A stretch of DNA of 64,000 nt from Leptolyngbya sp. FACHB-261 (GTDB lineage Bacteria; Cyanobacteriota; Cyanobacteriia; FACHB-261), in the NCBI RefSeq assembly GCF_014696065.1, contig NZ_JACJPL010000020.1:1-64000 (forward strand), written 5' to 3'. Shown one piece after another: positions 45,001-54,214 of the stretch (within the stretch, counting starts at the first letter, position 1; the number at the start of each line of letters is the position of its first letter). The notes below the pieces were generated by a model. It did no database searches. It was not told where the DNA came from and saw only the letters and a list, made by a program, of their open reading frames with translations. The position numbers and the translations under genes are program-made.

Positions 45001-46509
45001 CTAAACCTCTACCAAACTAGGGCGGGAGCCTGTCTGCGCACCAGAAGGCAACTTTAAAGTAAATGCAGTTTGACCCGATGGCGTAGGATCGAGGGTTAGT
45101 TCACCGCCATGAGCACGGGCAATTTCTCTAGCGAGACTGAGCCCCAAGCCAGTTCCTTCGATTTTGCGAGTGCGGGCAGGATCGCCACGATGGAAGCGAT
45201 CAAAAATGCGGTCTCGTTCGCTGGCCGGAATATCTTTGGAGGAATTGCTAATGGTTACGAGTGCAGTCGTTGCTTGCTGCTGAGCCTGGATCCGAATCCA
45301 GCCTTCGGCAAGATTGTATTTGATCGCATTACTGAACAAGTTTTGAAGAATTTGGGTGAGCAAATCGCGATCGCCTAGGACTCGAACCTCAGAGGCAATT
45401 TCGGTCTGAACCTCTAGGTGCGGTGCCAATAGTTCTATGTCTTCGGTCATTTCGATCAGCATCTCGGACAAGTTGACTTCAACCTTGTGCAAGCTCATTT
45501 GCCCGGCATCAGCCAGAGACAGGAGTAAAAGTTTGCGCACAATTCCACCTAGACGCTGCACTTCATCCAGCAAATTTCCTAGACTTTGTTGCACCTCTGA
45601 GCCTGAGTCCGCCTGCTGTAAAGTTCGCTCTAGCTCTCCTTGCAAAATCGTGAGCGGTGTCTTGAGTTCGTGAGCGGCATCGGCACTAAAGCGGGAAGCC
45701 TGTTTAAAACTGCGCTCCAGGCGTTCTAGCATCTGGTTAAACACCCGGATCAGCTCTACGAATTCAACATCCGTGGCGCTGATTGGCACTCGCTGATCCA
45801 AGCCTTTGACGGTCACCTGTCGAATCGCAGAGGCCAACTCGCGAATAGGACGTAGCGCACTGCCTGATAGGCTCCAAGCCCCACCAGCACCCAGAAGCAG
45901 CACAACGGGAATTGAAATCAGGAAGATGTTGCGGATGACTGCCATCTCCTGATCAATCGCTTGGAGGCTAATGGCAACCGCCACTTGGGCATGGACGAAA
46001 CTGACTGCCCCTACGCGCCAAGCACCCGTCGTGGTGTAACGAGTGGCGAATTGAGGCTCAGCAGGGGGACCGCCCGGCCCTCGCTCAGGACGGTCTGGTG
46101 CTCTTTCTGGCCGTCGGCGGGACTCGGGCGGCGGGGATGGCAATTGGTCACGTAGCAACGGGGGACGCGGTGGAAATAAAGCCTCCGCATTGAAGTCAGT
46201 TGTCCATCGGTCTGATTGATAAAGTGTCTTCCCTTGCGAGCCGATGACCAATAGAGCCGTCGGCGTATCGACACCAGTGCCTAAGCGCTGCGGTAGTGAA
46301 GCTTTGTAGGACAACCAACGATCCTGCTCACGGGGGCGAGCTGCTCGCAACAGCTGATTGGTTAAGTTCGCATCCAGGCGGCTGACCTTGGCGTCGTAAA
46401 TGAGCTTCCAAGAAATCACGCCAAAACCCACGAGGGCACCGCCCGTTAATGCCGCAGACAACAGAGCAATTTGGAAGCGAAATGAATAGCGAAACGAAGG
46501 AAGTTTCAA
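45001..46509 (-). CDS. Sensor histidine kinase (HAMP, HisKA, HATPase_c) with Pro-rich sensor insert
   Basis: The 502-residue protein has transmembrane helices near residues 12-32 and 190-212. The periplasmic region between them contains a Pro/Arg-rich insert (PPESRRRPERAPDRPERGPG, residues about 125-150). HAMP is followed by HisKA with RFSADAAHELKTPLTILQGE (His near residue 282) and HATPase_c with LQNLFSNAIKYNLAEG and GTGLGLSLAREIARAHGG. It lies 3 bp after its response-regulator gene. CusS/RppB-like kinases for metals have a similar layout, but the signal here is unknown. Confidence 0.92.
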   Translation of the reverse strand: MKLPSFRYSFRFQIALLSAALTGGALVGFGVISWKLIYDAKVSRLDANLTNQLLRAARPREQDRWLSYKASLPQRLGTGVDTPTALLVIGSQGKTLYQSDRWTTDFNAEALFPPRPPLLRDQLPSPPPESRRRPERAPDRPERGPGGPPAEPQFATRYTTTGAWRVGAVSFVHAQVAVAISLQAIDQEMAVIRNIFLISIPVVLLLGAGGAWSLSGSALRPIRELASAIRQVTVKGLDQRVPISATDVEFVELIRVFNQMLERLERSFKQASRFSADAAHELKTPLTILQGELERTLQQADSGSEVQQSLGNLLDEVQRLGGIVRKLLLLSLADAGQMSLHKVEVNLSEMLIEMTEDIELLAPHLEVQTEIASEVRVLGDRDLLTQILQNLFSNAIKYNLAEGWIRIQAQQQATTALVTISNSSKDIPASERDRIFDRFHRGDPARTRKIEGTGLGLSLAREIARAHGGELTLDPTPSGQTAFTLKLPSGAQTGSRPSLVEV

Positions 46510-46512
46510 GGG

Positions 46513-47190
46513 TCAAGACTCTAATTGGCGGAATCGATAGCCAACACCCCGAACACTTTCCAGCCAACCCACGCCAGCAATGGGGTCGATCTTTCTGCGG
46601 ATCCGCCGGATGCAAACATCCACGACATTGGTATTGGGGTTAAAGTCATAGCCCCAGACATGTTCTAGGATTTGGGTGCGCGTAAAAACTCGTCCCGGTG
46701 AGCGCATCAAATATTCCAGGAGATTGAACTCGCGGCTAGTTAGTTCCACAATTTGCTGATTGCAGGTGACTTCTCGGGTGATGCGATCAAGTTTGATTGG
46801 TCCGATTGCCAGCAAGTTTTGGCGCTCGCCTGAAGTTCGGCGGATGACTGCGTGTAGGCGAGCCACCAATTCCTCAACAAAAAAAGGTTTGGCAATGTAG
46901 TCGTCTGCGCCTAGATTGAGCCCTTCCAAGCGATCATCCAGTTCATTGCGGGCCGTCAACAAAATGACGGGTACATTGCGACCCGCCCGTCGCAAATTCT
47001 TGAGAAGCGAAAGTCCATCCTTGCCCGGCACCATGATGTCAAGCACAATCACGTCGTACTCGTTGTCGATGGCTCGGAGATAACCCTCATCACCATTGTC
47101 ACAGTAGTCAACGACAAAGCCCTGCTCCTTCAATCCTGCTTGGACGAAGTTGGCAATTTTTGCTTCGTCTTCGACAAATAGAACATTCAT
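46513..47190 (-). CDS. Response regulator, OmpR/PhoB family
   Basis: The 225 residues from ATG 47190 (MNVLFVEDEAKIANFVQAGL) contain the receiver (Asp in DVIVLDIMVPGKDG, Lys in ADDYIAKPFF). The winged helix contains VELTSREFNLLEYLMRSPGR, NTNVVDVCIRRIRRKID and SVRGVGYRFRQLES. This is the CusR/QseB-like subgroup. It is transcribed with the kinase and is divergent from the secreted-protein gene at 47378 and the exporter operon beyond, which it may regulate. Confidence 0.93.
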   Translation of the reverse strand: MNVLFVEDEAKIANFVQAGLKEQGFVVDYCDNGDEGYLRAIDNEYDVIVLDIMVPGKDGLSLLKNLRRAGRNVPVILLTARNELDDRLEGLNLGADDYIAKPFFVEELVARLHAVIRRTSGERQNLLAIGPIKLDRITREVTCNQQIVELTSREFNLLEYLMRSPGRVFTRTQILEHVWGYDFNPNTNVVDVCIRRIRRKIDPIAGVGWLESVRGVGYRFRQLES

Positions 47191-47377
47191 AAGCTCACCT
47201 GCCAATCCATTCTACGTTCAGCAGGTTCAGCGTCTGCTCTAACTAAATGACAAAACTGTCATCTGGCTACCAAGAGAACCGTCATTTGCAGGGAGCTTAA
47301 TCAGAACTGTAGGTATCTCGACAACCTGCCTACGCAAACATTTTTACTCAGACCTGCCTACCCAGATGTTGATGGTT

Positions 47378-47842
47378 ATGACGATTCACCGCATGTTCGC
47401 TTTAGTCGCTCTTCCCTTTCTGGTTGGAGCCTGTAGTTTGATACCCAACAAAGCTATGGCCGATCCATCTAACCAGCTAGCTCAACAACCCGGTGTGCAA
47501 CAGCCCGGATCACCGGATGGGCAGCCCAATCGAGACCGACCGGGTCAGCCTGGTCAACGCAGAAGACCCCACCGACGCATCGACTTTGCCGCGGCTGCAC
47601 AGAAACTGGGCGTGACCGAAGCGCAACTGAAAACGGCCTTAGGGGTGCCTGCCAATCCTCCCAGTCCTTCCACCAATCCTCCCAATGCAACCGAGCGGCG
47701 TCAGCGTCGCCCTCGCCTGGACATTGAGGGGGCAGCTACAAAACTGGGGGTGACTCAACAGCAATTGCGAGATGCTCTGGGGATTCCGCAGCGTCCCCCC
47801 GGAGATCGTCCCGGTCCTAATGCTCGCCCTGCTCAGACATAA
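47378..47842 (+). CDS. Secreted protein with two short helical repeats
   Basis: The 154 residues from ATG 47378 begin with a lipoprotein-like signal (MFALVALPFLVGACSLIP, Cys near residue 18). A Gln/Pro/Gly-rich linker follows. Two copies of a 24-residue repeat, IDFAAAAQKLGVTEAQLKTA and LDIEGAATKLGVTQQQLRDA, are each followed by LG-P. The rest is Pro/Arg-rich. The repeat looks like a small HTH-like motif seen in exported proteins of unknown role. It lies divergently from the two-component genes, so it is likely their target. Confidence 0.65.
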   Translation: MTIHRMFALVALPFLVGACSLIPNKAMADPSNQLAQQPGVQQPGSPDGQPNRDRPGQPGQRRRPHRRIDFAAAAQKLGVTEAQLKTALGVPANPPSPSTNPPNATERRQRRPRLDIEGAATKLGVTQQQLRDALGIPQRPPGDRPGPNARPAQT

Positions 47843-47977
47843 CCTTTGGGCAAACAAGTTGGGTAAACAAGGCTGACTGAATCTGCTGACTGAAGCTGCG
47901 GCTACCCAAAGACTAAACCAAAGCCCGTTGTCACAGTCCTAACACCAACTCACTTTTGAAGCGCTACATATACCCCT

Positions 47978-48053
47978 CCCAACCTCCCCTTGCCAAGGAG
48001 AGGAGCCGCAGGCGGTAGGGGTTTGATGGGTCGCTTTCATTTAGAGAACTGGT
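47978..48053 (-). repeat. Dispersed palindromic repeat, left copy
   Basis: CCTCCCCTTGCCAAGGAGAG, then GAGCCGCAGGCGGTAGGGGT and TTTAGAGAACTGGTAT, match in inverted orientation the segment at 51750-51835. The GGCAAGGGGAGG-type core is a common small repeat of cyanobacterial intergenic DNA. Confidence 0.65.
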
Positions 48054-48293
48054 ATAACACCACAGAGATTGTGTCTGTTAAGCCTGTGTTTTTTGTTTGG
48101 ATCGTCGCAGCTTCAGAGAGCTCAAAGAACAGCTCAAAGAATAGGGGCTATCTCCTTCTCAAGCGACGTCCTCCCCAGATAGGCATAGCTTGCGAATGAC
48201 AATTTTGTCATTCAATAATCGGCAAAGCTGTCATGTTAGTCATGCTGAATTAGAGGATGTGGACGCTCTTCTTCAAGTTCGTCATTGCTGTTT

Positions 48294-49718
48294 ATGACTG
48301 AGGTGGAAAAATCCATGACTCTTGATTCCCACCAATCTGTCGCCTTTAAGCCTTCGGGTAAAGGCTTGCTAAATCCCACCCTAATTAAATGGTGCATTGG
48401 GCTATTTGTGCTGGCTGCCTTAGCGGGGGGTGGCTATCTCGTTCAGCGCCAGATGGCAGTGGCCTCACGCCAAGAAGCTAGACGCCAAATGCAAACCGTG
48501 CCGGTTGAGCGAGCGAGTTTACCCATTACGATTACCGCCAATGGCACAGTCCAGGCCGAACAATCAACCAACGTCAGCCCCAAAACCTCGGGGCGTCTGA
48601 GGCGTTTGTTGGTCAATGAGGGTGATGAAGTTCAATCCGGTCAGATTTTGGCCTACATGGATGATTCCAACCTGCAAGGGCAACTGATCCAATCTAAGGG
48701 GCAATTGGCTTCGGCCCAAGCTAATTTGCAGAAGGTGATTGCGGGCAATCGTCCTGAAGAGATTGCGCAATCTCGGTCCCGCTTACGCAGTGCCGAGGCC
48801 AGTTTAAATCAGGCGCAATTCGACTTTCAACGCAATCAGCAACTCTATCAAGAGGGAGCGGTTTCGGCTCAGGCGCTGGATACTGCCCGCACCGCTCGGG
48901 ATAACGCCCAAGCAGCAGTAGACGAACAGCAACAAGCTCTCCGGTTGACTCAAGTAGGCAGCCGACCCGAAGACATTAGTCAGGCGCGGGCTCAAGTCAC
49001 TGAGGCTCAGGGCAGCCTCCGGACGGTGCAAACGCAAATCGCAGACACCGTTATTCGTGCCCCATTTATTGGCATTGTCACCAGCAAGTATGCGTCTCCA
49101 GGTGATTTCGTTACGCCCACTACCTCAGGCAGCTCTGTGTCTTCGGCAACCTCTTCTTCGGTTTTGTCGTTGGCTTCCAATTATCAAGTAATCGCTAATG
49201 TTGCCGAAACCGACATTGGCAAAATTAAAATCGGACAACTCGTTAATATTCAAGCGGATGCCTACTCAGGCCAAGCCTTTAAAGGAAAAGTTGCTCAAAT
49301 TGCCGCGCAAGCAACGGTCGAAACTAATGTAACTAGCTTTAAAGTTAGGGTTGATTTTGCGGATCCGCAAAAGTTGCTCCGTCCTGGCATGAATGTCAAT
49401 GCGCAGTTCGATGTTGGCAAGTTGAATAATGCTTTGGTGATTCCAACCGTTGCGATTGTCCGTCAGCAAAATGGCACAGGCGTGCTGGTAATGACTGAAG
49501 CGGGCAGACCCCGATTTAGACCGGTTGAAACTGGGGTTACAGTCGGCAATCAAACCGAAGTGCGTTCTGGCTTGACCGGCAACGAGCAAGTTTTAGTCAG
49601 TGCGCCCCGGCAGCCGTCCCAGTCCCGGTCTGGCGGTCCATCGCTCTTGCCCGGCTTTGGTGGCGGTCCTAGTGGTTCGGGTGGCGGTCGCCGTGGCGGT
49701 CCCGGAGGTGCACCCTAG
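48294..49718 (+). CDS. Membrane-fusion (HlyD/MacA/DevB-type) periplasmic adaptor
   Basis: There are 474 residues from ATG 48294; ATG 48315 is an alternative. One membrane helix lies near residues 28-47 (LIKWCIGLFVLAALAGGGYL). Lipoyl halves (NGTVQAEQSTNVSPKTSGRL near residue 80, DTVIRAPFIGIVTSKYASPG near residue 250) bracket a long coiled-coil hairpin. A beta-barrel and a Gly-rich C-terminus (GGGPSGSGGGRRGGPGGAP) follow. It bridges an inner-membrane ABC exporter and an outer-membrane channel. The permease gene starts directly at the next base. Confidence 0.92.
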   Translation: MTEVEKSMTLDSHQSVAFKPSGKGLLNPTLIKWCIGLFVLAALAGGGYLVQRQMAVASRQEARRQMQTVPVERASLPITITANGTVQAEQSTNVSPKTSGRLRRLLVNEGDEVQSGQILAYMDDSNLQGQLIQSKGQLASAQANLQKVIAGNRPEEIAQSRSRLRSAEASLNQAQFDFQRNQQLYQEGAVSAQALDTARTARDNAQAAVDEQQQALRLTQVGSRPEDISQARAQVTEAQGSLRTVQTQIADTVIRAPFIGIVTSKYASPGDFVTPTTSGSSVSSATSSSVLSLASNYQVIANVAETDIGKIKIGQLVNIQADAYSGQAFKGKVAQIAAQATVETNVTSFKVRVDFADPQKLLRPGMNVNAQFDVGKLNNALVIPTVAIVRQQNGTGVLVMTEAGRPRFRPVETGVTVGNQTEVRSGLTGNEQVLVSAPRQPSQSRSGGPSLLPGFGGGPSGSGGGRRGGPGGAP

Positions 49719-51056
49719 ATGAAGTCCTCCCGTAGCCGTTCTAAGTCGTCAGCAAAGCGGGCATCAGCAAAACGGGCATCGGCGCAACGCATGCTGAAGA
49801 CACCGCCTCTGCGGGTCCGCTCGGTGTCAATGCTCGAAATCCTATCGATGGCCATCGAGGCTTTGTGGAGCAACAAACTCCGCACCATGCTGACCATGCT
49901 GGGCATCGTTATCGGCATTACCGCAGTCATTGCGATCACGTCTATTGGCCAGGGTGTGCAAAAGTCTACTGAACAGCAGTTACAGGGGCTAGGGTCCGAC
50001 ATCATACAGGTTTTTGCTGGGGCCGCAAGGACTGGCAACGTCAGACAGGGCAGTGGCTCTGCCTCAACCTTGACTTGGGAAGATGCTAAGGCAATCCAGG
50101 CTCAGGTTTTAGCCGCTGACAAAGTTTCTGCCTATCTGCAACAGACTGCTCAGGTAACTTACGAACAGCAAAACACTTCAACCACGATTGTTGGCACTGA
50201 TCTCAACTATCCAGCCGTGAGAAATGTCCAGACTCAAGAGGGGCGCTTTTTCAATCAGGAGGAGCTCGATGCGGCAAGACCTGTTGCTGTTTTGGGGCCA
50301 ACCGTCCGCGATGAGTTGCTGGGAACTGGCAGCAGCGCTTTGGGCACCCAGGTTCGCATCCAGGGCCAAAGTTATGAAGTGATCGGCGTGACCACAGCTA
50401 AGGGAGCCCAGGGTCCAATCAACACCGATGAGCAGATTTATATTCCTCTCACCAATATGTCTGCAAGGCTGGTGGGAAATAATGCTCTATCCGGCATTGC
50501 GGTCAGAGGCATTTATGTGAAAGCCAAGAGTCAGGACCAGTTGAATGCAGCTGAGTTTCAAATCACCAACTTACTGCGAGTTCGCCACAATATTTATCCA
50601 CCCCAAGCGGATGATTTCAGACTCACTAACCAAGCTGATATCCTCAGTGCCCTGAGCAATATCATTGGTATGTTTACGGTGATGGTCGTGGCCATCGCTG
50701 GCATTTCTCTGGTGGTCGGCGGCATTGGCATTGCCAATATTATGCTGGTCTCAGTGGTTGAGAGAACGCGAGAAATTGGTATTCGTAAAGCGCTCGGAGC
50801 GACCAGTTCTGCTGTCTTAAGTCAATTTTTGGCTGAGGCTATCGTGGTTTCTACCCTCGGCGGTGGTCTGGGCATCGGCCTAGGCATTGCCATTGCCTGG
50901 ACCGCTTCGACGCTGCTCAAATTCCCGTTTGTGCTGTCTGTCTGGTCGATCATCGTCGGCTTCGGCTTATCATCCATCGTCGGTCTGCTGGCTGGTGTGA
51001 TTCCAGCTCGCAACGCTGCCCAACTTGACCCCATTGCTGCCTTAAGGAGTGAGTGA
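49719..51056 (+). CDS. MacB-type ABC exporter permease
   Basis: The 445 residues carry an N-terminal basic stretch (KSSRSRSKSSAKRASAKRAS), unusual for the family. A first helix follows (LRTMLTMLGIVIGITAVIAI), then a large MacB_PCD periplasmic domain (residues about 85-300) and three C-terminal helices of the FtsX fold (GMFTVMVVAIAGISLVVGGI, ANIMLVSVVERTREIGIRKA). It is separate from its ATPase, as in DevC or YknZ. It ends 1 bp before the ATPase start. Confidence 0.9.
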   Translation: MKSSRSRSKSSAKRASAKRASAQRMLKTPPLRVRSVSMLEILSMAIEALWSNKLRTMLTMLGIVIGITAVIAITSIGQGVQKSTEQQLQGLGSDIIQVFAGAARTGNVRQGSGSASTLTWEDAKAIQAQVLAADKVSAYLQQTAQVTYEQQNTSTTIVGTDLNYPAVRNVQTQEGRFFNQEELDAARPVAVLGPTVRDELLGTGSSALGTQVRIQGQSYEVIGVTTAKGAQGPINTDEQIYIPLTNMSARLVGNNALSGIAVRGIYVKAKSQDQLNAAEFQITNLLRVRHNIYPPQADDFRLTNQADILSALSNIIGMFTVMVVAIAGISLVVGGIGIANIMLVSVVERTREIGIRKALGATSSAVLSQFLAEAIVVSTLGGGLGIGLGIAIAWTASTLLKFPFVLSVWSIIVGFGLSSIVGLLAGVIPARNAAQLDPIAALRSE

Positions 51057-51057
51057 G

Positions 51058-51747
51058 ATGGCACCTATGATTCAGATGGAGGCAATTAGAAAAAACTACC
51101 ACCTTGGCGAACTGGAGGTTCCAGTCCTCAAGGGCATTAATTTGTCGATTGAAACGGGCGAATACGTTGCGATTATGGGCGCTTCCGGCTCGGGAAAGTC
51201 TACGCTGATGAACATCATTGGCTGTTTAGATCGCCTCAGCTCAGGTTGCTATTTTCTAGAGGGTCGGAACTTAAACCAAATGACCAATGATGAACTGGCT
51301 TACATTCGAAACCAGCGCATTGGTTTTGTGTTTCAGCAGTTCAATTTATTGTCCCGCTCTACAGCACTAGAGAACGTCATGCTGCCAATGGTCTATGCCA
51401 ATGTTCCTAAGCCAAAACGACGCAAACGGGCAATTGAAGCGTTAAGCAGAGTTGGCTTAGCCGATCGCTTACAGAATCGTCCTAGCCAACTCTCGGGCGG
51501 TCAACAGCAGCGGGTCGCGATTGCCCGTGCTCTTGTCAATCGCCCTGCGTTGGTTCTGGCTGATGAGCCGACGGGTGCTTTGGATACCAGAACGTCTGGT
51601 GAGGTAATGGAGTTGCTGACGGATCTCAATGAGCAGGGCATCACGATTGTCATCGTTACCCACGACCCAGATGTTGCGGCTCAAACTCATCGTACTATTC
51701 ATGTCAAAGATGGCCTGGTCCTGAACAATTCTGTGGCGCAGCTCTAA
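51058..51747 (+). CDS. ABC exporter ATPase (MacB/LolD/DevA-type)
   Basis: The 229 residues from ATG 51058 are preferred because AAGGAG lies 8 bp upstream, rather than GTG 51049. Walker A is MGASGSGKSTLMNIIGCLD, the Q-loop region is FVFQQFNLLSRSTALENVML, the ABC signature is LSGGQQQRVAIARALVNRP, Walker B is LVLADEPTGALD, and the H-loop is VIVTHDPDVA. It energises the MacB-type permease of this operon. Confidence 0.93.
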   Translation: MAPMIQMEAIRKNYHLGELEVPVLKGINLSIETGEYVAIMGASGSGKSTLMNIIGCLDRLSSGCYFLEGRNLNQMTNDELAYIRNQRIGFVFQQFNLLSRSTALENVMLPMVYANVPKPKRRKRAIEALSRVGLADRLQNRPSQLSGGQQQRVAIARALVNRPALVLADEPTGALDTRTSGEVMELLTDLNEQGITIVIVTHDPDVAAQTHRTIHVKDGLVLNNSVAQL

Positions 51748-51749
51748 TA

Positions 51750-51835
51750 CCAATTCTCTAAACTGAGAGCTACAAATTAAAACCTTACCGCCTACGGCTC
51801 CTCCCCTGGGCAAGGAGAAGCTCGGAGGGGGCAAT
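51750..51835 (+). repeat. Dispersed palindromic repeat, right copy
   Basis: It is an inverted partner of 47978-48053: TACCAATTCTCTAAACTGAG, then ACCGCCTACGGCTCCTCCCC and GGCAAGGAGAAGCTCGGAGG. The pair brackets the exporter operon. Confidence 0.65.
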
Positions 51836-51848
51836 GTGCAAGGCCTAT

Positions 51849-52166
51849 TCATCTGGCCTCGGGGTTTTGCACGGCTCGGAGCAGGCTCGGCGAGAGGCTA
51901 TAGAGCGAGACGGTTGGCCCACCGCTTTGGGGATAGACAGTGACTTTGCGGACCAGGTCCTGAGCTTCAAGGACCAGCAGCAAGGGCTGGATGTCTTGGG
52001 CTTCTAGACTGCTGTCGCGGCTAAGTAGGGCGAGGCTGACACGGGACTGAGCACCATTGGGTTCAATGTAGTTAGCAATGGTGAGCAGGATTAGCTTGAG
52101 TGGGGCGGGCAGTTTGAGTCGGCGCGCGGTGTAGTCCCACAGGGCAAGGCGAGGGTTGGGGCTCAT
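51849..52166 (-). CDS. Small winged-helix-like protein, gene 1 of module copy B
   Basis: This 105-residue paralogue of 42-359 has the same start, end and spacing of hydrophobic positions (LKLILLTIANYIEPNGAQSR, LALLSRDSSLEAQDIQPLLL). Differences cluster in the second helix and wing (SSLEAQDIQ versus TSLEPEALR), where DNA specificity would lie if it binds the neighbouring repeats. The sequence directly downstream is the dispersed repeat of the exporter operon. Function unknown. Confidence 0.75.
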   Translation of the reverse strand: MSPNPRLALWDYTARRLKLPAPLKLILLTIANYIEPNGAQSRVSLALLSRDSSLEAQDIQPLLLVLEAQDLVRKVTVYPQSGGPTVSLYSLSPSLLRAVQNPEAR

Positions 52167-52195
52167 GATTGGAGTTGAAGGATTTTTGAGGGTTG

Positions 52196-52440
52196 ACAGG
52201 TAGTTGTACCCATCGCAAACAACGTTGTTGAGGGTAAAAGTGTCGTCGTTGTGGTTTGACCCTCGTTGATGAGGGTATAACCAACGTCGTTGTGAGCCTG
52301 ACCTAAGTTGACGAGGGTAAAAGTGTCGTCTTCAAGGGTTTGACCCTCGTCGTCGTGGGTAAAAGTGTCGTCGTTGCGGGTTTGACCCTGGTTGACGAGG
52401 GTTGAAAGGTAGTTGTACCCATTGAAAGGTCCATGAGTGG
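52196..52440. repeat. 42-bp tandem repeats (copy B array 1)
   Basis: Five to six units of the type CGAGGGTAAAAGTGTCGTC followed by a GGTTTGACCCTCGTTGA half repeat with a 42-bp period. Each unit also contains the inverted pair GAGGGT / ACCCTC, so it can form small hairpins. It lies just upstream of gene 1. Confidence 0.75.
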
Positions 52441-52619
52441 GCAACCTGGGGGATAGCGTGCTTGGCGTCGCGCAGTTGGACCTGTCGCTGTCGTCAACTG
52501 AGACGGCGGACGATGGGGTTCCAGAGAGCGAGTCGAAGCGTGAGGCTCATGAGTTTGAGCTTGAGGGTAGAAGGATCGGTTCGATGAGCGTAGGAGGCTA
52601 AACGGTGCAGCTTTTAGAC

Positions 52620-52915
52620 CCTAGGGCTCGTAAATGGGCCGAGACGGAGCATTGATGGGGTCAAGCAGTCCGTTGATGGAGTGTTTGGGTCCGTTGATCG
52701 AGTCTGGAGGTCGATTAATGGGGTCAGCGAGTCCGTTAACGGGGTAAATGAGTCGGTCGATGGAGCAAATGGGGCCGTTGATGGAGCGAAACGGTTGGTT
52801 GATGGAGTGAATAGGTCCGTTAATGGACCCATTCACTCCATTAACGGAGTCAACGAGTCGATTAACGGGGTCTTTGGGTCCATTGATTCGGTTTGGACGG
52901 TGGATTTACGGATGG
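52620..52915. repeat. 21-bp tandem repeats (copy B array 2)
   Basis: About 13 units of 21 bp, for example GTCCGTTGATGGAGTGTTTGG and relatives with GTCxGTTAAxGGxGT. Inside the array TCCGTTAATGGA (52818-52829) is followed after 9 bp by its reverse complement TCCATTAACGGA, so the array contains one inversion of the unit. Neither array resembles the AGCGAAATTT repeats at the same position of copy A. Confidence 0.8.
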
Positions 52916-52921
52916 CATTGA

Positions 52922-53317
52922 TCAATGACGTCCTGCATGCGAGGCATCAATGGGTTCCTTGGGGGTAGCGCAGCTTGCGTTGCGCAGTTGGGCTTGTCTC
53001 TGCCGCCAGAGGTGCCGCCAATAGCGCAACACGTCTTCGGGGTAGGAGTAGCGCTGGATTTCGGTTTTGATCACTTCGCCAATCCAGTCGAGCAGATGCA
53101 GGTCATTGCAGGCTTGAATGGTGAGAGCGCAAGCCAAAAGCCACTGGTTGAACTTGCGGTAGCTGAGAAACTGGCCACCCCGATCAGCACGATGGACGAA
53201 CAACACATGTAGCCAGTGTTCGATGCGGCAAATGAGCGATTCGGGAATGCCTAGAAACCGCGCGACTTGAGCGAGAGAGATGCAAAGCTGCGGCTGCAAC
53301 ACCTGAGTCAGGTGCAT
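52922..53317 (-). CDS. Small HTH-like protein, gene 2 of module copy B
   Basis: This 131-residue paralogue of 750-1106 starts with the same MHLTQVLQPQLCIS. The HTH-like stretch is LAQVARFLGIPESLICRIEH; GGQFLSYRKFNQWLLACAL and LDWIGEVIKTEIQRYSYPED are conserved. The C-terminus has an extra 12 residues after the Arg/Gln-rich helix. The upstream palindrome GACCCTATTTAGGGTC (53356-53371) and junction fold are also kept. It stands with gene 1 and the two arrays as one unit. Confidence 0.75.
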   Translation of the reverse strand: MHLTQVLQPQLCISLAQVARFLGIPESLICRIEHWLHVLFVHRADRGGQFLSYRKFNQWLLACALTIQACNDLHLLDWIGEVIKTEIQRYSYPEDVLRYWRHLWRQRQAQLRNASCATPKEPIDASHAGRH

Positions 53318-53355
53318 GGGGAGAACTCCAAAAATTTGAGGGCATAGAAGCCTTT

Positions 53356-53475
53356 GACCCTATTTAGGGTCGAGAAAGGCAGGTGCTAAACTGCCCCCTA
53401 GCCGCCAGGTCGCTGCATGCAACCTGGCGGTTAGTTCCCCAGAGTTTGAGTAAGACCCTGGGGGACGCCTAGGGA
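53356..53475. promoter_or_regulatory. Palindrome plus three-way-junction fold upstream of gene 2 (copy B)
   Basis: GACCCTATTTAGGGTC is a near-perfect palindrome. CCCCTAG (53395-53401) with CTAGGG (53469-53474) encloses hairpins GCCGCCAGGT / ACCTGGCGG and CCCCAG / CTGGGG. Loop bases differ from copy A while the stems remain. Confidence 0.55.
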
Positions 53476-54214
53476 TCCAGTCGCTTAGTTAGGAACACTA
53501 TCAGGGCTGGAAATCAGAGTCAAGGGGGTAGCCCAAAAAATATTCTTGTATTACAACAAACATGAATTTTTTTGTATCCTACGCACTTAGGAATGTGCCA
53601 AAGGATTTTGTCTACATAACAAAAGAAACCTACTGTTATTGCAATTTTCAGGATAAAAAGTACCCTGCCAGGGTACTTTTAGGCTTGCCTGGATTCATTT
53701 AGAGTGAGAAGCAGGTGTGCATTCATTTAAAGTGAAGAGCACGAGAAGAAACGACCTTCACATTCACTCTGCTAGGTGAACGATGAAAGCGTCGACAACC
53801 TATGTTCGGGCTCCGCCAGATGGCATTTACAGCTTTGATCTTGTAGCAACCCCACCCGAGGATATCTCGGCACAAGTTATTTCGCCTATCCAAGTGAGAA
53901 CTAATCGTCTTTAAAGAAGAAGGTATGAAAGGCATTCGAGTCCATGTTTCTCTCAGCTTCAAAGAGTTTCTCTTGAATCAAGATTCTCCTTACGTGGAAG
54001 CTCAAGCGAGCTGAGTAAAGCCGCAGTTGTAACTCTTTAGCTTGATTAGAAACATGCATGCGCCCGCGCTTAAACCTTTTATTGAAGTGCTTTGGAGTTC
54101 CGAACCTTGGAGACACTCTTACAAGCCTTGGCCATCGTACTTCCATAAACTTACCCAGAGAAAGGTAATTGTCCCCCAAGTTCAATTTCTACAACACTAA
54201 AACAGGAGCAGCGA
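53476..54214. other. Region between module copy B and the protease gene
   Basis: Homology to copy A ends near 53555. The 25-bp palindrome AAAAGTACCCTG-C-CAGGGTACTTTT (53656-53680) is a strong hairpin. Direct repeats ATTCATTTAGAGTGAGAAGC (53693) and ATTCATTTAAAGTGAAGAGC (53721) follow 28 bp apart. A 94-codon minus frame at 53901-54185 has no recognisable feature and is not called. Confidence 0.5.

Noticed and set aside
52163-52968. Long open frames on both strands through the copy B arrays, with 7- and 14-residue peptide repeats
   Set aside because: Periods of 21 and 42 bp are multiples of three, so every frame stays open automatically. No frame has a natural start or composition, and copy A has no equivalent.
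53901-54185. A 94-codon minus-strand gene before the protease
   Set aside because: No motif, paralogue, ribosome-binding site or partner supports it, and it lies in an unexplained but probably non-coding stretch.
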